DNA from: Rhizobiales bacterium UBA1912
GTDB lineage: Bacteria; Pseudomonadota; Alphaproteobacteria; Rhizobiales; Devosiaceae
DNA: 64,000 bases
Direction: 5' to 3'
Assembly (NCBI GenBank): GCA_002337455.1
Contig: DDGC01000014.1
Coordinates: 146,251-210,250 of the forward strand
Shown here: piece by piece, positions 15,631 to 23,124 of the stretch
Layout of the letters: each line of letters starts with the position of its first letter
Numbering within the stretch: the stretch's first letter is position 1
The notes under the pieces: generated by a model
Told to the model about the DNA's origin: nothing
Seen by the model: only the letters and a program-made list of their open reading frames with translations
Databases searched by the model: none
Program-made: the position numbers and the translations under genes

Positions 15631-16650
15631 CTAGTTCCGCGACTTGTCCACCAGGGCACCCGCCTTGATCCACGGCATCATGTCCCGCAGCTTGGTGCCG
15701 ACTTCCTCGATCTGGTGAGCGTCGTTGTTGCGGCGAATGCCCTTGAAGCGGGCGCCGCCGGACTTGTGCTCCTGCATCCACTCGGAGGTGAACTTGCCCG
15801 ACTGGATATCGGCCAGCACGCGCTTCATCTCGGCCTTGGTTTCCGAGGTGATGATGCGCGGACCGGTGACGTATTCGCCCCACTCGGCAGTGTTGGAAAT
15901 CGAGTAGTTCATGTTGGCGATGCCGCCCTGATAGATCAGGTCGACGATCAGCTTCACTTCGTGCAGGCACTCGAAATAGGCCATTTCCGGTGCATAGCCG
16001 CCTTCGACCAGCGTTTCGAAGCCGGCGCGGATCAGTTCCACGATACCACCACACAGCACAACCTGTTCGCCGAACAGATCGGTCTCGCACTCTTCCTTGA
16101 AGGTGGTTTCGATGATGCCCGAACGGCCGCCACCGACGCCAGAAGCATAGGCAAGGCCCAGATCGTGCGCGTTGCCGGTCGCATCGTGGTGGATGGCGAT
16201 CAGGCACGGCACCCCGCCGCCCTTCTCATATTCACCGCGCACAGTGTGACCGGGGCCCTTGGGCGCGATCATCAGGACGTCGACAGTGTCCTTGGGCTCG
16301 ATCAGCCCGTAATGGACGTTGAGGCCATGGGCGAAAGCCAGCGCGGCGCCGTCACGGATATTGGGCGCAATATCGTCGCGGTAGATGTCGGCCTGCAATT
16401 CGTCGGGGGTGGCCATCATCATCATGTCGGCCCAGGCTGCCGCTTCAGCGACACTCATCACCTTGAGCCCGTCAGCTTCCACCTTCTTGGCGGTCGAAGA
16501 ACCGGGGCGCAGACCCACGGCGATGTCGGTGATGCCCGAATCCTTGAGGTTGAGCGCATGCGCGCGACCCTGGCTGCCATATCCGATAATGGCGACCTTC
16601 CTGGATTTCAAAAGATTGATATCGGCATCCCGATCGTAATAAACGCGCAT
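15631..16650 (-). CDS. ilvC: ketol-acid reductoisomerase
   Basis: A 339-residue class I enzyme. VAIIGYGSQGRAHALNLKDSG at residues 19-39 is the NAD(P)-binding loop. FAHGLNVHYG carries the catalytic His, and ECETDLFGEQVVLCGG carries the metal-binding Asp and Glu. YFECLHEVKLIVDLIYQGG completes the knotted C-terminal domain. It converts acetolactate and acetohydroxybutyrate to dihydroxy acids with NADPH and Mg for valine, isoleucine and leucine synthesis. The ribosome site AGGGAGAG precedes ATG 16650. It lies 44 bases after a TetR gene on the same strand, with which it may be co-transcribed, and ends at a strong terminator. Confidence 0.98.
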   Translation of the reverse strand: MRVYYDRDADINLLKSRKVAIIGYGSQGRAHALNLKDSGITDIAVGLRPGSSTAKKVEADGLKVMSVAEAAAWADMMMMATPDELQADIYRDDIAPNIRDGAALAFAHGLNVHYGLIEPKDTVDVLMIAPKGPGHTVRGEYEKGGGVPCLIAIHHDATGNAHDLGLAYASGVGGGRSGIIETTFKEECETDLFGEQVVLCGGIVELIRAGFETLVEGGYAPEMAYFECLHEVKLIVDLIYQGGIANMNYSISNTAEWGEYVTGPRIITSETKAEMKRVLADIQSGKFTSEWMQEHKSGGARFKGIRRNNDAHQIEEVGTKLRDMMPWIKAGALVDKSRN

Positions 16651-16694
16651 TGGTCTCTCCCTATGTCGCTTGTCGTTGTTGATGGTTGAGTTTT

Positions 16695-17324
16695 CTAAGC
16701 GCCGTATAACGCAAAAAACTGTTCGCGGGCCCGGCGTGCCTGCCCCGCAATCTTCTCTTCGCTCGGTCGTCTCTGTTCGCCGAGTAACATGCGGATCTGT
16801 GTGTCCCTGACCACCAGACCGAAAAATGTCCGAAACGCCTGGTCGGTATCGTCGAAATCGAGCAACCCGGCCTCACGTCCTGCCTCGAGCAAAGGTTCGC
16901 AGCGCCGCGCCATGCCGATGGGCCCGTTTTCGAGAACGATGGCGCCCAGATTGCGTTTTTCCTGTCCCGCATGGGACACCGCCAGCCGGTTGAGCGCCAC
17001 CGAAATGTCGCCCGTCAGAACCGTCAGCCAGTCCCGCCCGAATTTTTCCAGGGCGATGGCCAACGTACGCTTGTCTAGCGTTTCCCGGTCCACCGGCACG
17101 ACGCGAACCTTGGACGCCTGCCACTGCACGGTGGCCGTCAAAAGCCCGTCACGGTCGCCGAACCATTTGTAGAGCGTTTCCTTCGAGCAACTCGCCCGGC
17201 GGGCCACCCCGGTCATGGTCAGCCCGTCGCCGCCATCGACCAAAAGCCCTAACGCCGCATCCAGAACATCCTTCTGGCGACCGGTGAGCACATCGTCGCT
17301 TATGGTCAGGGTTGGTGGGGTCAA
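16695..17324 (-). CDS. TetR/AcrR family regulator upstream of ilvC
   Basis: A 209-residue protein. KDVLDAALGLLVDGGDGLTMTGVARRASCSKETLYKWFGDRDGLL at about residues 18-62 is the TetR HTH, and the C-terminal half resembles the TetR_C_7/AefR-like ligand domain. The first codon is TTG 17324, with no clear ribosome site; a GTG 33 bases downstream is an alternative. A 16-base perfect palindrome 79 bases upstream (17403-17418) is a likely operator. Whether it also controls ilvC, 44 bases downstream, cannot be told from sequence. Confidence 0.85.
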   Translation of the reverse strand: MTPPTLTISDDVLTGRQKDVLDAALGLLVDGGDGLTMTGVARRASCSKETLYKWFGDRDGLLTATVQWQASKVRVVPVDRETLDKRTLAIALEKFGRDWLTVLTGDISVALNRLAVSHAGQEKRNLGAIVLENGPIGMARRCEPLLEAGREAGLLDFDDTDQAFRTFFGLVVRDTQIRMLLGEQRRPSEEKIAGQARRAREQFFALYGA

Positions 17325-17402
17325 GCGTGACTCGCTCTCTCTTATCGATTAACGTAGCCGGAAAGCCGCGCCCAACGGGCAAATCAGCCCCTCCGAGCGA
17401 GG

Positions 17403-17418
17403 CGTACCGTACGGTACG
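17403..17418. promoter_or_regulatory. candidate TetR operator
   Basis: CGTACCGTACGGTACG is a perfect 16-base palindrome in the promoter region of the TetR gene, continued by a third CGGT repeat. Size and symmetry fit a TetR dimer site. Confidence 0.6.
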
Positions 17419-17472
17419 GTTCGGCAATTTTCAAGAGCGATTTTGCCGCCATATAGCCCGCCTGGCCCTTAA

Positions 17473-17505
17473 ACGATGAACCGCCGCCTCTTTCAAGGCG
17501 ACGGC
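17473..17505 (-). terminator. possible terminator of the acid phosphatase gene
   Basis: On the complement, GCCGTCGCCT pairs with AGGCGGCGGT (ten pairs, two G-T) around TGAAAG, followed by TTCATCGTTT. It lies about 42 bases after the phosphatase stop. The T-tract is weak. Confidence 0.4.
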
Positions 17506-17546
17506 CCGGTTTCATGCAGTTTTGTCAGCCTCGGGGCTGGCGCGCC

Positions 17547-19433
17547 CTAGCCTGCCGAAGGGACGACGATTGTCATCTCGCCATCGGCGGTCTGCACTTC
17601 GAGCGCGTTGCCATCGGCATCGGTCACCGCATCGAATGCACCAACGATCGTGCCGGCGCGCAGAACCGAGATCGTGCTGCCTGCTTGGGCATCGCCAAGG
17701 TCGACCACAAGCGTGCCGCCCTCGATTGCGGCTTCACCGGCGATGTCGAGACCGAGTGCCGAAACCTCCAGCACGCCCCCGCTCACCAGCAGATCGCCCA
17801 GTCCAAGTGCCATAGCGGTTCCGGCCACCAGCGTGCCGTCTTCCAGCTGCGTGCCACCCGCGTACGAGTTGTAGCCGCTCAGCGTCAGCGTACCCGAACC
17901 GGCCTTGGTCAACATGCCGGGGCCCGAAATGTCGTGCGCCCAGGTGTCTGCGGCGTACATTTCGCCCATATCCGCCTCCATGGTCACGGTGACGTCGCCC
18001 GGGAAGGCTCCATAGCCGCCAGCCGCGGCCACCAGATCGATCCGGCCCCAACCGTTGGATTCGTCGAGCACCGGATAGCCGCTCGGCACGCCGGTCGTGT
18101 AGAGCACCACGCGGCGCTGTTCAGCCGAAAGATAGGGCTGACGCGTTTCAAGCAGCACTTCGGCGCCCATCGGCACGATCATCTCCTGCCCCATGTCCTG
18201 CCCATCCTGCGGCAGTCCGTAATGGGTCCGCAGGCGATAGAGCGCCGCGTTGGCAGCATCGTTTGCCCAGCGGTCGCCCGGCTGGTCCTCTGCCACCGCA
18301 CCAATCGTCGTCTCTTCGCCGACGCTGGCTGCCATCACGGCCTGCATGTTTTCGAGCGCGGCCTGCTTGAGTTCGGCATGCTCGGGGTCCGAGAGAAGCG
18401 CTGCGGCCATGGCCATGGACATGGTGCGCCCGCCCATCACGTCGAGCGGCGAATGCATGCCGGTCACGATGCGATTTTCGCCCAGTTCGGACGCGCGGGT
18501 CAGAAGTTCCTCGTAGCGCTGCGGCAGCGCATAGGCGTAGGCGATTGCCGCAAGATATCCGGCGTTGGTATGGCCCGAAGGATAGCCGCCATCTTTGTTC
18601 CGGCCGCGTGTTTCGCGGGCGCTGAGCAGCGCGGGGATCACCTCGACATTGCTGTCATAGCGCTCAAAGCTGTTAGGCCCGATCACATCGGTGCCCGTCT
18701 GCACCACTTGGCCCGTATCGCTCATGCGCCATGGGCGCGGCGAGGTATAGTAGTATTTCGAAGGCGACGTCGTGCCTTCCGGCCCGCGCATCATGGCCAT
18801 GAACGCCACGAAATCCTGCATGGATTCGCCGCCCGTTCCTGCTTCCGTGCCGTGATCGTCTTCCTTGACCGGCAGCACCATATTGGGGTCGAACGTACCC
18901 AGCGTGTGGTTGATCGTCGTGAAAGCCTGCGCTTCGGCAGCGTAGATGCTGGCCAGCAGCGGACCCATTCCATCGATCACCGAAAAACCCTGCGAACGGC
19001 GGTCGTCGAGATAGGCTTCCAGTGCTTCCTGATCGTCACGGGCACTTCCGGTCACCGAGAGCACATAGGCCATGTTGGCTGCCCACACGGCCGGGTCGAC
19101 GATCTCGACATTGGAGTAATCGAGCGCGCCGTCGCCATTTGCGCCACCCGAGCGCCAGGCCTCGTCTCCAAGATTCCAGATTTCGTCAAAACCGCGATGC
19201 AGCTCGAGAACCGGATTTTCGGCGCGGTCATAGCGATTGACCTCGGCCCCATCAGCGGCAACGCCCGCCTGATGGGTATAATTTTCAACGACCGGCATCG
19301 GATAGGCGACGTCAGGCAACGGCACGGTGAACGTGCCCACGCCAAGGGGAGCGGCAAGCGCCGTGCTGGCAAGCAGCGAGAACGCCAGCGTGCCGGAAAG
19401 GCGCGCAAAGGAGGTGGGATATTTGCGGGTCAT
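17547..19433 (-). CDS. secreted PAP2/class A acid phosphatase with C-terminal autotransporter-type repeat
   Basis: A 628-residue protein from ATG 19433 (GGAG upstream), with a signal peptide ending STALAAP near residue 28. The phosphatase signature is complete: KYYYTSPRPWR, then GGYPSGHTNAGYLAA, then NRIVTGMHSPLDVMGGR, the three motifs of the PAP2/PhoN superfamily. They form and hydrolyse a phospho-histidine intermediate. The last ~130 residues contain a glycine-rich beta repeat (GPGMLTKAGSGTLTLSGYNSYAG followed by GTQLEDGTL) like autotransporter-associated PATR repeats, but no terminal beta-barrel. A candidate Pho box lies 49-66 bases upstream, so phosphate-starvation control is plausible. 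Confidence 0.88.
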   Translation of the reverse strand: MTRKYPTSFARLSGTLAFSLLASTALAAPLGVGTFTVPLPDVAYPMPVVENYTHQAGVAADGAEVNRYDRAENPVLELHRGFDEIWNLGDEAWRSGGANGDGALDYSNVEIVDPAVWAANMAYVLSVTGSARDDQEALEAYLDDRRSQGFSVIDGMGPLLASIYAAEAQAFTTINHTLGTFDPNMVLPVKEDDHGTEAGTGGESMQDFVAFMAMMRGPEGTTSPSKYYYTSPRPWRMSDTGQVVQTGTDVIGPNSFERYDSNVEVIPALLSARETRGRNKDGGYPSGHTNAGYLAAIAYAYALPQRYEELLTRASELGENRIVTGMHSPLDVMGGRTMSMAMAAALLSDPEHAELKQAALENMQAVMAASVGEETTIGAVAEDQPGDRWANDAANAALYRLRTHYGLPQDGQDMGQEMIVPMGAEVLLETRQPYLSAEQRRVVLYTTGVPSGYPVLDESNGWGRIDLVAAAGGYGAFPGDVTVTMEADMGEMYAADTWAHDISGPGMLTKAGSGTLTLSGYNSYAGGTQLEDGTLVAGTAMALGLGDLLVSGGVLEVSALGLDIAGEAAIEGGTLVVDLGDAQAGSTISVLRAGTIVGAFDAVTDADGNALEVQTADGEMTIVVPSAG

Positions 19434-19481
19434 GGATATGGCTCCAACGTGAACAATGGAGCTGCCATTTAGGGAGGCGCA

Positions 19482-19499
19482 ATGACACAGGGGTGACAC
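19482..19499 (-). promoter_or_regulatory. candidate Pho box
   Basis: On the complement, GTGTCAC-CCCT-GTGTCAT: two seven-base repeats separated by four bases, against the PhoB consensus CTGTCAT-N4-CTGTCAT. It lies 49-66 bases before the start of the acid phosphatase. Confidence 0.55.
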
Positions 19500-19604
19500 T
19501 TTCCACAAACTTGAGCGAACCGGGAAGAAACCGCTCGCAATCACCACAATTTGGGCCAACCATCCCTGCACGCTCCAGACCACCAAACGCCAGCGAGGCC
19601 CACG

Positions 19605-20018
19605 ATGCGACCGATTATCCTTGCGACCCTTGCCGTTTCGGCGCTCTGCGCCCTCCCCGCCTCAGCTCAGGAAGCCGAGGGAATGACATCCGCGCCGATG
19701 ATCGGCGCTTCGCTCACCGAAAAATTCTGGGTCCAGTCCGAAGAGGATGCAGGTTTGCCCGGTTCGATGGTCCTGTTCCTGTCCGAGGGCACGATGCTCC
19801 AGGATTCCTGCTGGGAAACCTATCGCCTCTCGAACTGGAAGATGACCGGCGAAGATTCGCTGAGCTGGCAGGAAGACACAATGACCATTGAGGCCGACAT
19901 CGTCGAACTCAACGAGGCCGAGCTGATTCTGGCCCTGCATCTGGTAGGCGATGAAACGGTCGAAAAGCGCTACACCGCCTCGCCCGTACCCTTCCTTTGC
20001 CCGGACATGCCGCGTTAG
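19605..20018 (+). CDS. small secreted protein, unknown function
   Basis: A 137-residue protein from ATG 19605 with a clear signal peptide (MRPIILATLAVSALCALPASAQ, cleavage near residue 21). The mature part is acidic, with two cysteines (QDSCWETYR and PFLCPDMPR) that may form a disulfide. Repeated edge-like segments (DTMTIEADIVELNEAELILALHLVGDETVEKRYTA) look like a beta-sheet protein. I do not recognise a family. It is divergent from the acid phosphatase, so the two may share promoter sequences. Its TAG stop is the first part of a short degenerate palindromic element. Confidence 0.65.
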   Translation: MRPIILATLAVSALCALPASAQEAEGMTSAPMIGASLTEKFWVQSEEDAGLPGSMVLFLSEGTMLQDSCWETYRLSNWKMTGEDSLSWQEDTMTIEADIVELNEAELILALHLVGDETVEKRYTASPVPFLCPDMPR

Positions 20019-20090
20019 AGCACCTGTCCCGCCCGGAAGCGCGACCAGACAAGACCTGGCGCAATCGAGACGATTCGTCGAAATGCGCTA
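20016..20090. repeat. degenerate RIME-like element between convergent genes
   Basis: It begins TAGAGC and ends GCGCTA, with a central GGAAGCGCGACCAGACAAGAC resembling the conserved linker of the larger elements. Both flanking convergent genes end with TAG codons that are the element's outer bases. Confidence 0.5.
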
Positions 20091-20609
20091 GTTGGAAAAG
20101 TCGCAGATGTATTGCGGCTCGCCCCCAAAGGTGCCGTAAACCGCGCTTGCTCCCACCAGATTGTCGGGATCAGCCTGCATGATGGCGTCCGACTGCGCCG
20201 CGAGCGGCGCAAACGCGGCGTCCAGCGCCTGCTGGCCAGGCTCGAATACGACACCGATAGAGCTGTAGCCGTTGTCGATGCCGGCGATAACCGAGATCCC
20301 AGCGACCTCATGGCCCATCCATGTGCCCTGCACCGGCACGCGCAATTCCCTGTGGTCTTCACGCACCGCGATCTGGGTGGCGGAAAAATACGCGCCGGCG
20401 TCAGCGGGTACGATCAACGTGCCATCGGCCACGAGCTGTTCCCAGAACACCCCGAGATCGCTTGAAATCTCACAGCCTTCGGTCATGCCGGCAAGAAACG
20501 TATCCATCTGGTAGCGCACCGGTTCGTCCGGGCCCAGCCCCACCACCGACAGGGTGGAAATCGCCGTCCCCATCAGAAAGTCACCCGCTGTCTCGAGCCA
20601 GTCCAACAT
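20088..20609 (-). CDS. hypothetical protein, 173 aa
   Basis: It starts at ATG 20609 behind AAAGGGGAACGGG; open frame further upstream overlaps the neighbouring terminator and is discarded. A hydrophobic stretch near residues 8-24 (AGDFLMGTAISTLSVVG) may be a membrane or amphipathic helix. The rest is globular and acidic, ending GEPQYICDFSN, with one cysteine near residue 46 and one near the end. No family is recognised. It is on the same strand as the FMN reductase but is separated from it by a strong terminator, so it has its own promoter. Confidence 0.6.
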   Translation of the reverse strand: MLDWLETAGDFLMGTAISTLSVVGLGPDEPVRYQMDTFLAGMTEGCEISSDLGVFWEQLVADGTLIVPADAGAYFSATQIAVREDHRELRVPVQGTWMGHEVAGISVIAGIDNGYSSIGVVFEPGQQALDAAFAPLAAQSDAIMQADPDNLVGASAVYGTFGGEPQYICDFSN

Positions 20610-20684
20610 CCCGTTCCCCTTTGCGCACCGTGATCGTGTGGCTCTAATCGCCGTCCATGGCAAAATGGCGACACTGCGGATGGC

Positions 20685-20716
20685 AAAAAAAGGGCCGCCC
20701 TTTCGGGCAGCCCTTA
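20685..20716 (-). terminator. intrinsic terminator of the FMN reductase gene
   Basis: On the complement, AAGGGCTGCCC pairs with GGGCGGCCCTT around GAAA and runs into seven T residues. It begins 24 bases after the reductase stop. Confidence 0.92.
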
Positions 20717-20739
20717 TCAGCTTGGCATGCGGCCGGAGT

Positions 20740-21348
20740 TTATTCGGCAGCGACAGCTTCGATCTTGCCGTCACGCGCCGCCTTGGTGGCGTTGGTCCAC
20801 CACACGAGGTTGTCGAACAGATCGTTGAGGCTCGGGCCGACTGCAGGCTCGATGGTTTCCATCGGCTCGTTCTTGCCACCGCCCCAGACGGTGAAGAATT
20901 CCGAACCACCGATGTGCACGCCGTGACGGACGGGCACCATCTGCAGTTCGATGTTGATCAGGCGGAGCTGTTCGATGGCGCGAGCCGCACCGACCGAACC
21001 GTAACCGACATAAGCGGCCGGCTTCTTGGTCCATTCGACATAGGCCTGGTCGATTGCATTCTTGAGCGCTGCGGTGATCGAGCGGTTGTATTCGGCAACG
21101 AGGAAGATGAAGCCGTCAAATTCAGCGACCTTCTTCTGCCAGGCGATCGCCTTGGGGTCCTGGCTGGGGGCCCACATGTTGGAGGCAACTTCGTCAAAGA
21201 ACGGCAGATCGAAATCGCGCAGGTCGACGAGTTCGACGTCGAATTCGGAACGCGCCTGCGCCTTGGCGAGCAGCCACTGGGCCGGCTTGTCGGCAAAGCG
21301 GCTTTCGCGGGTTGAAGAGATAATGATTGCGATTTTCGGCTTGGACAT
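20740..21348 (-). CDS. NADPH-dependent FMN reductase family protein
   Basis: A 202-residue flavodoxin-like protein from ATG 21348 (GGGAAG upstream). IAIIISSTRESRFADKPAQWL (residues 6-26) is the FMN phosphate-binding loop. FIFLVAEYNRSITAALKNAIDQAY carries the conserved flavin-contacting segment, and AAYVGYGSVGAARAIEQLRLI is the second nucleotide loop. The family reduces FMN, quinones or azo compounds with NAD(P)H. It is transcribed alone and ends at a strong terminator. The AT-rich 249-base upstream region (21349-21597) holds repeated TAGGCA motifs that could bind a regulator. Confidence 0.9.
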   Translation of the reverse strand: MSKPKIAIIISSTRESRFADKPAQWLLAKAQARSEFDVELVDLRDFDLPFFDEVASNMWAPSQDPKAIAWQKKVAEFDGFIFLVAEYNRSITAALKNAIDQAYVEWTKKPAAYVGYGSVGAARAIEQLRLINIELQMVPVRHGVHIGGSEFFTVWGGGKNEPMETIEPAVGPSLNDLFDNLVWWTNATKAARDGKIEAVAAE

Positions 21349-21419
21349 GATGACTTCCCTACACTTGGTTACGAACAGTAAGTAGGGCTGCATATGTGAC
21401 TTCTGGGCCGGCGCTCAAG

Positions 21420-21458
21420 TAGGCACATGTCTGTAAGCTAGGCATATCCGTCTGCCTA
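21420..21458. promoter_or_regulatory. candidate operator upstream of FMN reductase
   Basis: TAGGCA occurs at 21420 and 21439 in direct orientation, and as TGCCTA at 21453, forming an inverted repeat with an eight-base spacer. It lies 72-110 bases before the reductase start in an unusually AT-rich stretch. Confidence 0.35.
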
Positions 21459-21597
21459 AAGATCATTCTTGTGAAATCTAAATATCTGAAATTTATGCAT
21501 AATTTATGGATCGGAACAGAAATATGCCACTGTTCGGCGATGTCGAACAAACAAACCACAGGTCCGAAACGACAAAACCGCTGACCTGTCCCGGTTT

Positions 21598-22341
21598 CTA
21601 GCGGCCCAGGGCGCCCAGATATTTCCGCACGGCTTCCGCAAACCCGAAGATCAGCGCGTCGGCGGTAATTCCGTGACCGATGGAAACCTCATCGACGAAC
21701 GGAACGATGGTCTGGAAAGCGGGAAGATTGGTCAGTGTCAGATCATGCCCGGCATTGATCCCCAGTCCCAGCGCGTGGGCCGCGTGGGCCGTTTCGGCCA
21801 GATCGGCCAGTGCGGAAACCGCCGCTTCGCTGTTGTCGTAGCACGCGCCGTACGGCCCCGTATAAAGCTCAACACGGTCGGCCCCTGCCGCCTTTGCCGC
21901 CTCCAGCGCCGCCCCGCTCGCGTCGGGATCGCAGAACATCGACACCCTCCGTCCCGGCGCCGCCAGCTCAGCGACGACGTCGGTCAGCAACGCCTTGTGC
22001 GTGACAAAGTCCCACCCATGGTCCGAAGTCGCCTGTTCGGGCGCGTCGGGAACCAGCGTCACCTGATGGGGGTTTGCGGCCGCTATCAGCTCGAGAAAAT
22101 CCGGCGTGGGATAGCCCTCGATGTTGAATTCGGCATGCGGATATTCGGCGCGCAAGAGATTGACCAGGTCAAACACGTCCGAGCGCCTGATGTGACGTTC
22201 GTCCGGGCGCGGATGCACGGTCACGCCCACCGCCCCCGCATCGAGCACGATGCGCGCCATACCCGTGACGCTCGGCCAGGGCAGATCCCGGCGATTGCGC
22301 AATTGCGCCACTGCGTTGAGATTGACGGAAAGCTTGGTCAT
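21598..22341 (-). CDS. pdxJ: pyridoxine 5'-phosphate synthase
   Basis: A 247-residue TIM-barrel enzyme. KLSVNLNAVAQLRNRRDLPWPS, GVTVHPRPDERHIRRSDVFDL, FNIEGYPTPDFLEL, VTLVPDAPEQATSDHGWD, VSMFCDPD, ELYTGPYGACY, GINAGHDLTLTNLP and VSIGHGITADALIFG are all conserved. It condenses 1-deoxyxylulose 5-phosphate with aminoacetone 3-phosphate in the DXP-dependent vitamin B6 pathway. The start codon has only a weak ribosome site, and a strong terminator hairpin ends about eleven bases upstream, which is odd for a gene with a normal leader. Confidence 0.97.
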   Translation of the reverse strand: MTKLSVNLNAVAQLRNRRDLPWPSVTGMARIVLDAGAVGVTVHPRPDERHIRRSDVFDLVNLLRAEYPHAEFNIEGYPTPDFLELIAAANPHQVTLVPDAPEQATSDHGWDFVTHKALLTDVVAELAAPGRRVSMFCDPDASGAALEAAKAAGADRVELYTGPYGACYDNSEAAVSALADLAETAHAAHALGLGINAGHDLTLTNLPAFQTIVPFVDEVSIGHGITADALIFGFAEAVRKYLGALGR

Positions 22342-22352
22342 GGCGGCAGTCT

Positions 22353-22388
22353 GAAAAAATAAGGGCCGTACGAAATGTACGGCCCTCG
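22353..22388 (-). terminator. intrinsic terminator abutting pdxJ start
   Basis: On the complement, AGGGCCGTAC pairs perfectly with GTACGGCCCT around ATTTC, then TATTTTTTC. It probably ends the ilvBH transcript, but the T-tract finishes about eleven bases before the pdxJ ATG. Confidence 0.88.
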
Positions 22389-22416
22389 TCTATCGCGAAA
22401 TAAGGCTCACGCAAAC

Positions 22417-22552
22417 CTCAACTTTTCGAGTGCGGTTAGGACCCGAGGGGCCGCGAAGCGAAAAGTTGAAGACTTTTCCGGTTCGACCGCACGACAGAAC
22501 AAGGTCCCGGAGCGGCCGGCCCGGTCCAATCGGGACGGATTGAGCTCCAGGC
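22417..22552. repeat. RIME-like mosaic palindromic element, copy 3
   Basis: It contains a perfect 11-base inverted repeat, TCAACTTTTCG/CGAAAAGTTGA (about 22418-22470). The shared core GACTTTTCCGGTTCGACCGCACGACAGAACAA follows, in two stretches, and then a GGTCCCGG...TCGGGAC palindrome. It lies between the ilvH stop and the terminator before pdxJ. Confidence 0.7.
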
Positions 22553-23107
22553 CTACATGCCTTCGGGCCCGCGCGTGATCGCCACCAGCCCGGTGCGCAC
22601 CACTTCCACAAGCCCGAGCGGTGTCATCAGCGTGATGAACTGGTCGATCTTGCTTGGCTTGCCGGTAATCTCGAACACGAAGCTCTCGGTGGACGCATCG
22701 ACCACCTGCGCCCGGAACGCGTCGGCCAGCCGCAGGGTCTCCACACGGTTCTCCCCTTTGCCGGCCACCTTGAGCAGCGCCAGTTCGCGCTCAAGCGAGC
22801 CGCCTTCTGCAGTCAGGTCGTGCACCTTGTGCACCGGCACCAGCCGTTCGAGCTGCAGCTTGATCTGCGCCAGCACTTTTGGTGTCGCGACGGTGACGAC
22901 GGTAATGCGCGAGCGGTGCCTGTCGTGCTCGGTTTCGCTGACCGTTAACGAGTCGATGTTGTATCCCCGGGCCGAAAACAGCCCCACCACCCGGGCGAGA
23001 ACTCCCGGCTCGTTGTCCACAAGCACCGTCAGCGTATGGCGCTCGGTGGCTTGCGTCTCGGTGGTCAGAAAATAGGCCGAACCCGTGGGTTGCAGATGTG
23101 CGTTCAT
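22553..23107 (-). CDS. ilvH: acetolactate synthase small (regulatory) subunit
   Basis: A 184-residue protein. The N-terminal ACT domain (HTLTVLVDNEPGVLARVVGLFSARGYNIDSLTVS, residues 23-57) binds valine for feedback control, and a C-terminal ALS_ss_C domain contains ESFVFEITGKPSKIDQFITLMTPLGLVEVVRTG. It activates the large subunit and confers inhibition. It lies 17 bases after ilvB and shares its attenuated transcript. The gene is also called ilvN. Confidence 0.96.
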   Translation of the reverse strand: MNAHLQPTGSAYFLTTETQATERHTLTVLVDNEPGVLARVVGLFSARGYNIDSLTVSETEHDRHRSRITVVTVATPKVLAQIKLQLERLVPVHKVHDLTAEGGSLERELALLKVAGKGENRVETLRLADAFRAQVVDASTESFVFEITGKPSKIDQFITLMTPLGLVEVVRTGLVAITRGPEGM

Positions 23108-23124
23108 GATCGTTCCTCGGCGCT

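Noticed and set aside
17514..19472. A 652-codon open frame on the plus strand
   Set aside because: It is antisense to the acid phosphatase with its complete PAP2 motifs and has no recognisable domain.
21359..21559. A 66-codon minus-strand frame in the region upstream of the FMN reductase
   Set aside because: No ribosome site, no family, and it overlaps the promoter region of the reductase.
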